This document shows positions 1 to 9,061 of a DNA stretch of 64,000 nt, piece after piece (position 1 is the first letter of the stretch; the number at the start of each line of letters is the position of its first letter). This DNA comes from Bacillus sp. EAC (lineage in GTDB: Bacteria > Bacillota > Bacilli > Bacillales > Bacillaceae_G). The notes beneath the pieces were generated by a model, which made no database searches, was not told where the DNA came from, and saw nothing but the letters and a program-made list of their open reading frames with translations. The DNA is taken from the NCBI RefSeq assembly GCF_002156875.1, contig NZ_NCSY01000006.1:62001-126000 (forward strand), written 5' to 3'. Position numbers and translations under genes: made by a program.

Positions 1-122
1 AGCACACGAAGTGAATAATCCGAATAATTGGTTAAACGCATATTTTGTCCTCACTCACTTATATTTGATTTATCATATCATAATTGTGAACATTTTTTAA
101 ACTTTAATAGATTTCACCCGAA
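1..122. other. Gene-free AT-rich start of the window
   Basis: No supported gene, hairpin or known element is seen before the NsrR-like boxes. It may be the leader of a gene beyond the left edge. Confidence 0.4.
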
Positions 123-190
123 AAGATGTATTTTAAATATTGCTTTTGTGCATTTTCGGACTTAAGATTAAGATGTATTTAAAATACTAC
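123..190 (+). promoter_or_regulatory. hmp promoter region with two NsrR-like boxes
   Basis: Two near-copies of an AT-rich dyad lie upstream of hmp: AAGATGTATTTTAAATATT at 123-141 and AAGATGTATTTAAAATACTA at 170-189. Both resemble the NsrR site (AAGATGYATTT half-sites) known to repress hmp under NO-free conditions in Bacillus. A candidate sigma-A promoter is TTGTGC (146-151), 17 bp, TAAGAT (169-174), so box 2 would cover the -10. Binding is inferred from sequence and gene identity. Confidence 0.6.
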
Positions 191-213
191 TTTAAAGAAA
201 AGAAGGGGTTTAC

Positions 214-1430
214 ATGTTATCTCAAAAGACAATTGAAATAATCAAATCAACAGTACCTGTTTTAGAAGTAAAAGGAACTGAAATCACAACAGTATTCTAT
301 AAAAATTTATTTACAAACCACCCTGAATTATTAAATATCTTTAATCACGCGAATCAACAAAAAGGTAGACAACAAACTGCTCTTGCTAATACTGTATTGG
401 CTGCAGCAACTTATATAGATAAACTTGAAACAATTATTCCTGTCGTCAAACAGATCGCACAAAAGCATCGAAGTCTATTAGTAAAACCTGAACATTATCC
501 TATTGTTGGTGAGCATTTATTAGGAGCAATTAAAGAAGTACTTGGCGAAGCTGCTACTGAGGAAATAATTTGTGCATGGGCTGATGCATATGGTGTAATC
601 GCAGATGTATTTATCAATATTGAAAAAGAAATGTATGACAATGCCGCTACTCAAAAAGGTGGTTGGGCTGAGTTTAAAGAATTTAAAGTAATCGAAAAAG
701 TTAAGGAAAGCGATGTCATTACTTCATTTTATTTAGTCCCAAACGACAATTCAGTCGTACCTACGTTTAAAGCAGGTCAATATATTACAGTACGATCTAA
801 AGTTCCTGGTGAAAATTTTTTTTAAATCGACAATATAGTTTATCCGATTCACCTGGCAAAGAATATTTGAGAATTTCTGTTAAAAAAGAAGCGGAAGTAA
901 ATCAACCAGATGGTATTTTCTCAAATTATTTACACGAGCATATTCAAACTGGTGACACTTTAGAAATAACTGCTCCTGCGGGTGACTTTATATTAAATAA
1001 TAAAAAAGAAGCACCAGTTGTCTTCATTAGCGGCGGGGTTGGAATTACTCCATTAATGAGTATGGTTAAAGATATTGCTATTAACCAGCCAGATCGTAAA
1101 GTTGAATTTATTAACGCTTCTAGAAACGGTAAACTCCAAGCATTTGAAGAAGAATTAAGATTTTTAGAAAAGCAATTAACAAATTATTCATTATCATTTA
1201 TTTACGAAGCTCCTTCAGAAGAAGATTTGAAAAATCCTAATTTTAAAAAGCAAGGCTACATCGATGTAAATTGGCTACAAAATAATGTAAATTCGATTAA
1301 AGCTGATTACTATGTTTGTGGTCCAGTCCCATTTTTAAAAGCAATCATTAATGGTCTAAAACAATTAGGAATAGACGATGATGCAATTCATTATGAATTC
1401 TTCGGCCCGTCTATGAGTTTAGAATCTTAA
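214..1430 (+). pseudogene. hmp: Flavohaemoglobin (nitric oxide dioxygenase) Hmp, frameshifted
   Basis: Hmp oxidises NO to nitrate with O2, haem, FAD and NAD(P)H. The first part (214-825) holds the globin domain (residues about 1-140, with QKHRSLL around the proximal His) and the start of the FAD domain, ending at GENFF-stop. The second part (from about 822 to 1430, other frame) continues with RQYSLSD, the NAD motif FISGGVGITPLMSM and the C-terminal YEFFGPS. The break falls in a run of eight T at 816-823; nine T would restore about 405 residues, the normal Hmp length, with the usual five-residue spacing before RQYSLSD. SD AAGGGG at 203-208. It could be a true mutation, slippage phase variation or a sequencing error; the sequence alone cannot decide. 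Confidence 0.9.
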
Positions 1431-1459
1431 CAATTAAGAATTTGTTCGAAAAAAAACAT

Positions 1460-1496
1460 AAAAAAGGATGCTTCGTATAGCATCCTTTTTTATGTT
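1460..1496 (+). terminator. Rho-independent terminator after hmp
   Basis: The stem AAAAAGGATGC / GCATCCTTTTT with a short loop and a T run lies about 30 bp after the hmp stop. The remaining 1500-1787 shows only AT-rich sequence with no gene I can support. Confidence 0.8.
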
Positions 1497-1787
1497 CTAC
1501 TTAGATAGCTTGCAGTTTTTTTTAGTGCAGTTGGGATAACAAAGCTTCCAAAAATACCCATTAGATCACTTGAGGAGTATTTTTTTATACATCCATATGT
1601 GAGAGTACTAATTAATATATCGTACAAAAAAAATCGACCTAAATCATTTTTAGTAATGACTAAAAAAACGACAGATGATTTTCTCGTTGTCAGACTAAGC
1701 CCACCTTTTTAAAAGTCACATTACTATTTTTGAATTTTTTTAAGCTAAATAGTTTAGCAGAGTTCTTTAATAATATACTTAAATTCA

Positions 1788-2303
1788 TTAATTTAATTGA
1801 CTGTAAGGGAGTTCCCAATAATATTTCTCTAGCTCTTCATATAATTTTTTCATACCTATTTTTTCTAAAACTCTAATTGAAGCATGATTGTAAATAGAGC
1901 AAGTGGCAATTATCTTATGAACATTCTCCTTGTTCATTCCCCATTTACAAAATGCCTTTCCCATTTCTGTCGCATAACCATTTCCTTGGTACTGAGGTAA
2001 GATACTATATCCTATTTCCATTATGCCATGTTTATCTGGGCCACCTTTAAAACCCATGTCACCGATAACTAACTGATCTTTTTTATGTATAATGATCCCC
2101 TCATATTCTTCCTCTTCAGGATGACTTTGAAATCGGGAAATCTTATAAGGAAATAAGTTTTTGTATGCATTTATCGGCCAACCTTTTCCGAGCCCATATG
2201 ATGTTTTATCATGTAAAAATGAACTTTTCCCATTTAAAACATCAATCATAGCATTCGCAGTAAAAGTTAATAGAATAAGATTTTTAGTTTCAACAATAAC
2301 CAT
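1788..2303 (-). CDS. GNAT family N-acetyltransferase (RimJ/RimL-like)
   Basis: A 171-residue acetyltransferase of the GNAT_3 type. The motif-A region is readable as EIGYSILPQYQGNGYATEM, the acetyl-CoA pyrophosphate loop (QGNGYA), followed by the typical NHASIRVLEKIGM segment near the C-terminus. The substrate cannot be told; relatives acetylate ribosomal protein N-termini or small amines. I placed the start at the ATG at 2303 because AGGGGC lies 7 bp upstream of it; an in-frame ATG six codons earlier has no good SD. It is monocistronic and convergent with hmp. Confidence 0.8.
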   Translation of the reverse strand: MVIVETKNLILLTFTANAMIDVLNGKSSFLHDKTSYGLGKGWPINAYKNLFPYKISRFQSHPEEEEYEGIIIHKKDQLVIGDMGFKGGPDKHGIMEIGYSILPQYQGNGYATEMGKAFCKWGMNKENVHKIIATCSIYNHASIRVLEKIGMKKLYEELEKYYWELPYSQLN

Positions 2304-2403
2304 TATTTTGCCCCTATTCAAATATTATTTAGCAATTTAGAAAGTATATTTTCGTACTTTCTAAATTGCCAATCCAACCAATTCGTAATAAAGGAATCCA
2401 TTT

Positions 2404-4059
2404 TTACTTACTCTTAAAAAATATTCTTGAAATGATCAAACCAATTAGTCCAAGAATAATAAATAATCCGGCTCTAACGAGTAAGGAAATAGATGGTAAA
2501 TCAACTAATACTAGCTTACCCAGCGTAAGTAATAACAAGGCAACGCCAATATACGTCCAAGTTTTAATTTTCTTTATACTTCCTAATACCATTGCTACTA
2601 TAGCTATGACAATCCAGCTACTATTAATTGATAAACTAATGACATTATCAGATAAATCTAATGTAATGATTTGAACCAATTGAGTAACAAAAGCAATCAG
2701 TAATAAAGTAATTAAGGAGGAAGAAGTTACTAAGATGAATTGTTTTTCCTTTTCATTTTTATAAGCCAAAGTTGAAATAGTTATCGTTGCAATGATCAAT
2801 ACAATCCAATCCATTGTTACAAAAGACCATATTGAATTAATGGGTATAGAGATAATTGCAATACCTACAGGAATAATTGTAAGTGCTGCGATGATTAATT
2901 TAAATAAATCCCTATATCGCAAATAAAATAAATACGTTAAAATAGCTTGAATAATCAAGACTGTGTTTAGTAGTTTGTCAGTGACATTATCTATACATAA
3001 AAATGAAAATGCTAGAAGAAAATTAGTCGAAAATGCAAAGAAAAGGTCCGCTTGTTTTTTATAAAAATTAGTTAAGAATAAATATGAAACACATAATATG
3101 ATCAAAATAATCGTTCGTGTATTTTCTTCATAACTACTAAAAATCCATCCAAGTGTAACCACAAAGCTACTATGCAATATCAAAACTTGCTTCTTTATTG
3201 TAAATTTGGAGATTAATAAAATGATAAGTAAACCTAAATGCTGTACAAGTATACTTGTGGCGAAGTATTCAAATCCTTTAGTTGAAGCATTAGTTAAACC
3301 TACTATTAAATAGACTAAATGAAGTAATACTGCCGATGATATATATAAAATTTTATAGTTTCTATACGTTGCATAAAACAAAAACAGTAAATAAATTGAT
3401 GTCTCATAAAACGATAAAAATAAATAATTAGGCGAAGTACTTTTAACTAAGAAAGGAACAAAAACTGCACCTAGAATACTTATAAGTCCTATTGCTTCAG
3501 ATTTAAATTTATTCATAGAATAAAAACCGATTCCTACCCAAATTACTTGTAGTATGAAAGCAATGCTTGGGCCAATCATATTATATAAATGATGCATTGC
3601 AAAAGTAGTTAAAAATAAAACAGGTAGTACTCCACCTATTAATGTTTGACCAAGAGTTAAACGTTTCGCTTTAATCTGTCGCTGACCATACCAATATAGT
3701 AAAATCGCAAATACAAAACCAATTCCTACTTTGGCATATTTATTAAGTACCCCATAATCTGATGCTGCCTTAAATCCCCACATTATTCCTATAATAAAAA
3801 TAAAGATAAAAAATCTTGGTAAAATTTTTTGGAATATCAGTGCCTCAATATCAATTTTTTCTTTTTCAGGAGCTTTTTTAACTTGTTTATTATTTGGCCT
3901 CGCTTGTGGTACTCGGACTGTTTGACTCTGATTTGATTGTATTCTTTCTGATCTCGCTTCCTTCGCAATAAGTAGAAATTCAATTTGCTTTTTCATTTCA
4001 CTTACTTCAGATTCAAGTTTTTCTACCTTTTTTTGAAGCTCTTCATTTTGATTATCCAA
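2404..4059 (-). CDS. DUF2339 multi-pass membrane protein
   Basis: About 551 residues. The first 35 or so residues form a charged coiled coil (heptads rich in E, K, L), followed by a basic Q/N-rich linker and then many closely spaced hydrophobic segments (roughly 14) up to the C-terminus. This layout fits the DUF2339 predicted membrane protein family, whose function is unknown. The start is set at a TTG at 4059, six bases after AGAGGTG; the upstream in-frame GTG lies inside that SD. No cofactor or catalytic motif is visible. Confidence 0.7.
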   Translation of the reverse strand: MDNQNEELQKKVEKLESEVSEMKKQIEFLLIAKEARSERIQSNQSQTVRVPQARPNNKQVKKAPEKEKIDIEALIFQKILPRFFIFIFIIGIMWGFKAASDYGVLNKYAKVGIGFVFAILLYWYGQRQIKAKRLTLGQTLIGGVLPVLFLTTFAMHHLYNMIGPSIAFILQVIWVGIGFYSMNKFKSEAIGLISILGAVFVPFLVKSTSPNYLFLSFYETSIYLLFLFYATYRNYKILYISSAVLLHLVYLIVGLTNASTKGFEYFATSILVQHLGLLIILLISKFTIKKQVLILHSSFVVTLGWIFSSYEENTRTIILIILCVSYLFLTNFYKKQADLFFAFSTNFLLAFSFLCIDNVTDKLLNTVLIIQAILTYLFYLRYRDLFKLIIAALTIIPVGIAIISIPINSIWSFVTMDWIVLIIATITISTLAYKNEKEKQFILVTSSSLITLLLIAFVTQLVQIITLDLSDNVISLSINSSWIVIAIVAMVLGSIKKIKTWTYIGVALLLLTLGKLVLVDLPSISLLVRAGLFIILGLIGLIISRIFFKSK

Positions 4060-4238
4060 ATGCCTCACCTCTTATCATAACTATTATTTCCATTTAAGCT
4101 ATATAACCTTTGTACTGATCTATCTCTAATTGATTTCGATAAAATTATTAGTTTTCCTATTTAAACTTTTCCAATTACCTTAATATGGCAAAATTCGTCA
4201 TATTTCCCAGAAAATAAATTTTATTAATCTCAGCGTTA

Positions 4239-4331
4239 ATTTCTACTCCAACTAACCTTTTTGACCCTTGTGTCAGTCTCAACTGTCCCGCTACTCGCAC
4301 AGGAGTCTTGCATATCCAATCCAAACAACTT
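4239..4331 (+). repeat. Degenerate copy of the intergenic repeat family
   Basis: The right half is recognisable (CAGTCTCAACTGTCCCGCTA, CACAGGAGTCTTGCAT, CAAACAACTT); the left half is decayed apart from TTTCTACTCCA. It sits in a 341-bp gene-free gap between the DUF2339 gene and a GNAT gene; nothing else is seen there. Confidence 0.6.
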
Positions 4332-4400
4332 CTTTTCAATTTCATACTTTTTCATAAACTTTTTAAAACAACAATCCTTTAGTAAAATGCTTTCTTTAAA

Positions 4401-4940
4401 TTAATTTTGATTCCATTCATGTTCTAATATGCTGTATAAATAAGTGTCCCTCCATCCGTCTCTCAATAACATGTCTTCACGCATCTTCCCCTCTAATTTT
4501 AATCCCATTTTTTCTAATACTTTTGCTGACCCTATATTCCTTACATCACATGTCGCGTAAATTCTATGTAGTTTTAGCTCAGAAAATCCAAATGAAATTA
4601 TTTTGTTTGCTGCTTCAGTTGCAATTCCTTTTCCCCAGTAATCAGGATGAATAATATATCCGATTTCGCCAGATTTATTAGTACAATCTCTAACATTGAA
4701 CTCTATTGCGCCAATTACTCCTTGATACCCTTTAAGTGTAATTGCAAATACAAATCGGGTTCTAGGAGCTTGTTTTGAATCAACAAGAACTTGCTTTACA
4801 AAATCTTTCGTTTCATTCTCTGTATTTGGTCCCCAAGGCTGATATTGACATACATTTGCTAAAGAAGCGTATTTATGTACATCTATCCAATCTGTTACTG
4901 CGAGTTCACGTAAAATCATTCTTTCGCTTTCTAGATTCAT
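4401..4940 (-). CDS. GNAT family N-acetyltransferase (RimJ/RimL-like)
   Basis: A 179-residue acetyltransferase. The sequence opens with MNLESERMILRELAVTDW, typical of RimJ/RimL-type enzymes. The CoA-binding motif is GEIGYIIHPDYWGKGIATEA, followed by NIGSAKVLEKMGLKLEG. The start is the ATG at 4940 behind AGAGGGG; a longer frame to 5018 would run through the thrS terminator and is unlikely. The target is unknown. It lies just downstream of thrS on the same strand but beyond a terminator, so it is probably transcribed separately. Confidence 0.8.
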   Translation of the reverse strand: MNLESERMILRELAVTDWIDVHKYASLANVCQYQPWGPNTENETKDFVKQVLVDSKQAPRTRFVFAITLKGYQGVIGAIEFNVRDCTNKSGEIGYIIHPDYWGKGIATEAANKIISFGFSELKLHRIYATCDVRNIGSAKVLEKMGLKLEGKMREDMLLRDGWRDTYLYSILEHEWNQN

Positions 4941-5000
4941 TTTTATAACCCCTCTTAAAAAATAATGACTTTGTATACTTACTACTTTAACGGTCGTTTT

Positions 5001-5036
5001 AAAAAAATCCTCTATCAATAAGATAGAGGATTTATA
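5001..5036 (-). terminator. Terminator of thrS
   Basis: On the minus strand, AAATCCTCTATC / GATAGAGGATTT forms a stem with a short TTATT loop, followed by a T run, immediately after the thrS stop. Confidence 0.8.
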
Positions 5037-5038
5037 AA

Positions 5039-6955
5039 TTAAAACATAACTTTTTCTAATTTTTGTTGCTTAATCATTTCTAAGAAACTTTCGAATGACT
5101 GAGTTCCGATGTCACCTTCGCCACGCTTACGAATTGCAACCGCATTATTTTCAACCTCTTGATCACCTACCACTAACATATAAGGTAATTTTTGCAGTTG
5201 TGCTTCACGGATTTTGTATCCGATTTTTTCACCACGTAAGTCAGCTTCTACTCGGATACCTGCATCTTTTAATTGACTAGCTAGTTTTTCTGCATATTCA
5301 TTATGAACGCTTGAAATAGGAAGTACAGCTACTTGAACTGGCGCTAACCATAATGGGAATGCTCCAGCAAAGTGTTCAGTTAAGATCCCTAAGAAGCGAT
5401 CAATCGAACCGTAAATCGCACGGTGAATTACAACTGGGCGATCTTTTTGATTATCTTCATTAACATAAGTTAAATCAAATTTTTCCGGCATTTGGAAATC
5501 TAATTGAATTGTTGCACATTGCCAACTACGTTTTAATGCATCTTGAATATGGAAATCTATTTTTGGTCCATAGAATGCACCATCGCCTGGATTTAGTTTG
5601 AAATCTAGATTTTCAGATTTAAGAACATTTTCTAACGCTTGTTCTGCAGAATTCCATAATTCTTCAGAACCCATTGAATCTTCTGGACGAGTAGATAATT
5701 CCACTTTATAAGTAAATCCAAATACGCCATAAATTTCTTTTATTAAGTTAATTACTTCAATAATTTCGCCTTCGATTTGATCTGGACGACAGAAAATATG
5801 TGCATCGTCTTGAGTGAAAGTACGAACACGCATCATACCATTTAAAGCACCAGAGAATTCGTGACGGTGTACTTGACCATTTTCACACATACGGATTGGT
5901 AGATCACGGTATGAATGTAATTTATTTTTATAAATTAACATATGACCTGGGCAGTTCATCGGTTTTAATGCAAAGTTTATGTCATCAACTTCAGTAAAGT
6001 ACATATTTTCATGGTAATGGTGCCAGTGACCTGATTGTTCCCATAAACGTTGGTTCATGATAAATGGTGTACGAACTTCCTGGTAATCTTTACGAGTTTG
6101 AAGACCACGCTCATATTGTTCTAATTCATTACGAATGATTGTACCTTTTGGTAAGAAAAATGGCATACCAGGTGCTTCTTCAGAAAACATGAATAATTCA
6201 AGTTCTTTACCTAATTTACGATGGTCACGCTTTTTAGCTTCTTCTAATAAATGTAAATGTTCTTCTAATTCCTTTTTGCTTGGGAACGCAGTACCATATA
6301 CACGTTGAAGCATTTTATTATTTGCATCGCCTCTCCAGTATGCACCTGCTACAGATAAAAGTTTAATTGCTTTTACTCTACCAGTAGATGGAACATGTGG
6401 TCCACGGCATAGGTCAACAAATTCACCTTGAGCATACATTGAGATAACTACATCTTCCGGTAAATCACGAATTAATTCTAATTTAAATTCATCATCTAAT
6501 TCAGTGAAGAATTTAATTGCTTCCTCACGACTAACTTCTGAACGTGTAATTGGTAAATTTTCTTTAATGATTTTTTCCATTTCTTTTTCAATTTTTGGTA
6601 AATCTTCAACCTTAATTGAAACAGGTAGATCAATATCATAATAAAAACCATCAGCAGTTACAGGACCTACACCAAAAGCAGTTTTTTGATCTTTGTAAAG
6701 ACGCTTAACAGCTTGAGCTAAAATATGCGCTGAACTATGGCGCATCATTTCTACTCCCTCTGGATCATCTTGAGTAATGATCTGTACTTCACACTCTTCA
6801 GTAAGTTGTGTATTTAAATCCACTAATTTTCCGTTAATTTTACCACCAAGGGCTTTTTTCTTTAAACTAATGGAGATTGAACCAGCGAAGTCTTCTACTG
6901 TCGTGTTTTTTTCCACCTCGCGAATTGATCCATCTGGTAATTTAATTGAAATCAT
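5039..6955 (-). CDS. thrS: Threonyl-tRNA synthetase
   Basis: Charges tRNA-Thr in the cytoplasm. At 638 residues it matches the Bacillus family length. Order: TGS domain (about 1-60), the editing domain with HSSAH near residue 73 and a later C-x-x-x-H region (DLCRGPHVP), the class II core with PMNCPGHM near residue 335 and the arginine motif RCENGQ/RHE..GxxxGMMRVR, then the anticodon domain beginning near VAVLPIS. I chose the ATG at 6955 (AAAGGAGTG nine bases upstream) rather than an in-frame GTG that lies within the SD. Expression is controlled by the T-box leader just upstream. Confidence 0.97.
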   Translation of the reverse strand: MISIKLPDGSIREVEKNTTVEDFAGSISISLKKKALGGKINGKLVDLNTQLTEECEVQIITQDDPEGVEMMRHSSAHILAQAVKRLYKDQKTAFGVGPVTADGFYYDIDLPVSIKVEDLPKIEKEMEKIIKENLPITRSEVSREEAIKFFTELDDEFKLELIRDLPEDVVISMYAQGEFVDLCRGPHVPSTGRVKAIKLLSVAGAYWRGDANNKMLQRVYGTAFPSKKELEEHLHLLEEAKKRDHRKLGKELELFMFSEEAPGMPFFLPKGTIIRNELEQYERGLQTRKDYQEVRTPFIMNQRLWEQSGHWHHYHENMYFTEVDDINFALKPMNCPGHMLIYKNKLHSYRDLPIRMCENGQVHRHEFSGALNGMMRVRTFTQDDAHIFCRPDQIEGEIIEVINLIKEIYGVFGFTYKVELSTRPEDSMGSEELWNSAEQALENVLKSENLDFKLNPGDGAFYGPKIDFHIQDALKRSWQCATIQLDFQMPEKFDLTYVNEDNQKDRPVVIHRAIYGSIDRFLGILTEHFAGAFPLWLAPVQVAVLPISSVHNEYAEKLASQLKDAGIRVEADLRGEKIGYKIREAQLQKLPYMLVVGDQEVENNAVAIRKRGEGDIGTQSFESFLEMIKQQKLEKVMF

Positions 6956-6991
6956 TAAGTTCACTCCTTTTTTAAATTAATTTTTTGCAAA

Positions 6992-7248
6992 TAAAAAGAG
7001 CACACTCGTAGGGACGAATGTGCTCGTGGTTCCACCCTAATTAAATGTACGCAAAAAAAACATACAAAAATCTCAACGTTTTAACGGTCTGCACCGATAG
7101 CAGTTACTAGTAATCATACGTTCCCCACTATAGCTACAAGGTGGTAAGTCATTCAACGTATAGAGAATTCTCGCACCATTTGAATTCCTCTCTTAACTAT
7201 CGTCTTGAACGCTCGTGTCCTTGATCTTTGCTTATACATTATTCATAT
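6992..7248 (-). promoter_or_regulatory. T-box riboswitch leader of thrS (Thr, specifier ACC)
   Basis: The minus strand carries the T-box sequence AATTAGGGTGGAACCAC (7042-7026), complementary to the tRNA acceptor end, then a terminator stem GAGCACA / TGTGCTC with a U run (7025-6992). Stem I sequence includes AGAGAG and, on its 3' side, a specifier ACC followed by A (7145-7143), which reads Thr. Uncharged tRNA-Thr should stabilise the antiterminator and turn thrS on. Only part of the fold was checked by eye. Confidence 0.93.
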
Positions 7249-7254
7249 AAAAGT

Positions 7255-7283
7255 ATTATATAGAATGTAATCAAATTCTTCAA
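7255..7283 (-). promoter_or_regulatory. Sigma-A promoter of the thrS leader
   Basis: On the minus strand, TTGAAG (7283-7278), 17 bp, TATAAT (7260-7255). Initiation would fall near 7248, just at the start of the T-box stem I. Confidence 0.7.
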
Positions 7284-7360
7284 GTACTCATCTTAAGAAT
7301 AATCAAAATGTTTTATTATACTATGCTTCTATTATTAAGTATGCAACAATATTATCAAGT

Positions 7361-7831
7361 TTAAACACTCACTACTATATTTAATTCATTCTGAAGCTTT
7401 GCTTTCCATTCATTCGGCCACTTTTCACTTCGTCCAGTATTTCTGTTCATGTTCACTATCGAATTTCGACCTGTGAAACAAATTGCTCCATTTGGATTAA
7501 TTCCCATATAATGAATGTCAATTGATGAATTTCCTATACTGGAAACTTTAACAAAGACATCTATTTTTTCATCGAAGTAAACTTGCTGTAAAAAGTCGCA
7601 TTGTAAATCTGCAACAACCGGTATTATTTCACTATTTTTAGCTGTCCACTCCTGCATGAAGCCAAGATAATTTAAAAATTCAATGCGTGCTTCTTCAAAA
7701 TAGGTAAATGGTACATTGTTATTCATATGACCAAACATATCTGTTTCACTAAATCGAACTTTTACTGTAATTTTAAATTTAAATTCTGCCTGCCATTCAT
7801 TCATATTTGAAATATAATTCATTTTCGCCAT
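7361..7831 (-). CDS. ysmA: Acyl-CoA thioesterase, hotdog fold (YsmA-like)
   Basis: A 156-residue protein of the 4-hydroxybenzoyl-CoA thioesterase/YbgC class: the fold start KITVKVRFSETDMFGHMNNNVPFTYFEEARIEF contains the active-site segment (D-x-F-G-H-x-N). It would hydrolyse an acyl-CoA thioester. The gene lies beside sdhB as ysmA does in B. subtilis, which supports the name. The start is the ATG at 7831 behind AAGGAGTG; an upstream frame has no SD. A FadR-like operator lies about 50 bp upstream, suggesting a role in fatty acid turnover. Confidence 0.8.
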   Translation of the reverse strand: MAKMNYISNMNEWQAEFKFKITVKVRFSETDMFGHMNNNVPFTYFEEARIEFLNYLGFMQEWTAKNSEIIPVVADLQCDFLQQVYFDEKIDVFVKVSSIGNSSIDIHYMGINPNGAICFTGRNSIVNMNRNTGRSEKWPNEWKAKLQNELNIVVSV

Positions 7832-7881
7832 TTGATCACACTCCTTATTAATAATAATATTATACATTAATTTTCAGAAAA

Positions 7882-7899
7882 AGAATGAGTATTCATTCA
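7882..7899 (-). promoter_or_regulatory. FadR-like operator upstream of ysmA
   Basis: The minus strand reads TGAATGAATACTCATTCT, matching the Bacillus FadR consensus TGAATGANTANTCATTCA at all but the last fixed base. FadR itself is encoded at 24.1-24.7 kb in this window. Regulation is inferred, not shown. Confidence 0.7.
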
Positions 7900-8057
7900 T
7901 TTTTTTGAAAGAATTATACCCTTTAAAATATTCAAATCCTGACTTTTAAAAAAGGGATGCTTATTCAAAAATCAGAGCCTTCTTAAAGTAATTAATTTTA
8001 TCCCAAATAATGAAATGACTGTTTTCTTATACTTTCTTGCTTTTCGAGCGTTTATTA

Positions 8058-8183
8058 GTTGATTTTCACTCCAGGATGCTCCCTTTTCCGTGGGGCATGA
8101 GCTGAGCCTCCTCGCCAAGCCTACGGGGTCTCACCCTTCCCGCTACTCCCACAGGAGTCTCGCATATCCGATACAATCAACTT
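8058..8183 (+). repeat. Intergenic repeat, full copy (plus orientation)
   Basis: Starts GTTGATTTTCACTCCAGGAT, continues with CTTTTCCGTGGGGCATGAGC, GAGCCTCCTCG, GGGGTCTCACC, CCCGCTACTCCCACAGGAGT, CTCGCAT and ends CAATCAACTT. The GTTGATT/AATCAAC ends are inverted. It occupies the gap between sdhB and ysmA. An apparent 62-codon frame over it is not considered a gene. Confidence 0.85.
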
Positions 8184-8245
8184 CTGTCTATAAAGTTACA
8201 AACATCCTATTTAAAAGCAGCAATCGTTTAGAAAAGAGATTAAAT

Positions 8246-8280
8246 AAAAAAGACATGTCCATTTTGGACATGTCTTGATT
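8246..8280 (-). terminator. Terminator of the sdhCAB operon
   Basis: AAGACATGTCC / GGACATGTCTT stem with an AAAAT loop and a T run (minus strand) directly after the sdhB stop. Confidence 0.85.
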
Positions 8281-8284
8281 AACT

Positions 8285-9061
8285 TTAAATTTCGTCGCTA
8301 CCAAAGAAATCTTTGAAAGATTGAATTGTTGTAGCACGGTTTAACGCAGCAATTGAAGTTGTTAAAGGAATACCTTTTGGACAAGATTGAACACAGTTTT
8401 GTGAGTTACCACAGTTAGCAAGTCCTCCATCACCCATAATTGCATGTAGACGTTCTTCCTTATTCATCTCACCAGTTGGATGTGCATTGAATAAACGAAC
8501 TTGTGAAAGTGGTGCTGGTCCAATAAAGTTCGATTTACTATTAACGTTTGGACATGCTTCTAAACATACTCCGCAAGTCATACATTTAGATAATTCGTAT
8601 GCCCATTGACGTTTTCTTTCTGGCATTCTTGGTCCAGGTCCTAAATCATGTGTTCCATCGATTGGTATCCATGCTTTAACACGTTTTAGAGAGTCAAACA
8701 TACGACTACGATCTACTTGTAAGTCACGAACTACTGGGAACGTACTCATTGGCTCAAGACGTATCGGCTGTTCTAATTTATCAACTAGAGCAGAGCATGA
8801 TTGACGTGGTTTTCCATTGATTACCATCGAACATGCACCACATACTTCTTCAAGACAGTTCATATCCCAAGAAATAGCAGTAGTTTCTTTACCTTTTGCA
8901 TTAATTGGATTTTTACGAATCTCCATTAATGCTGAGATTACGTTCATATTCGGACGATAAGGGACATTAAATGTTTCTTCATAAGGCGCCGTGTTTGGTG
9001 AATCTTGACGTTTAATAATTAACGTAATCGTCTTTTCAGCAGTCATTGTTCCATTATGCAT
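8285..9061 (-). CDS. sdhB: Succinate dehydrogenase iron-sulfur subunit
   Basis: Electron-transfer subunit of complex II. A 258-residue protein with the [2Fe-2S] cysteines in CLEEVCGAC (Cys69, 74, 77) plus a fourth near 89, and the C-terminal [4Fe-4S]/[3Fe-4S] signatures CMTCGVCLEACP and NCVQSCPKG. The ATG at 9061 has AGGAGG nine bases upstream and overlaps the end of sdhA (the sdhA stop at 9054 lies inside the first codons), so translation is probably coupled; an in-frame ATG five codons later is a weaker alternative. Third gene of sdhC-sdhA-sdhB. Confidence 0.97.
   Translation of the reverse strand: MHNGTMTAEKTITLIIKRQDSPNTAPYEETFNVPYRPNMNVISALMEIRKNPINAKGKETTAISWDMNCLEEVCGACSMVINGKPRQSCSALVDKLEQPIRLEPMSTFPVVRDLQVDRSRMFDSLKRVKAWIPIDGTHDLGPGPRMPERKRQWAYELSKCMTCGVCLEACPNVNSKSNFIGPAPLSQVRLFNAHPTGEMNKEERLHAIMGDGGLANCGNSQNCVQSCPKGIPLTTSIAALNRATTIQSFKDFFGSDEI

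Noticed and set aside
822-1430. Second hmp part as an independent FAD/NAD reductase gene
   Set aside because: No SD or start at the right place; it begins in mid-domain and is restored by a single T.
2366-2674. 102-codon plus-strand frame
   Set aside because: It opposes the DUF2339 coding frame, which has clear helices; no SD.
8090-8278. 62-codon plus-strand frame between sdhB and ysmA
   Set aside because: It lies across the intergenic repeat and the sdhB terminator; no SD.
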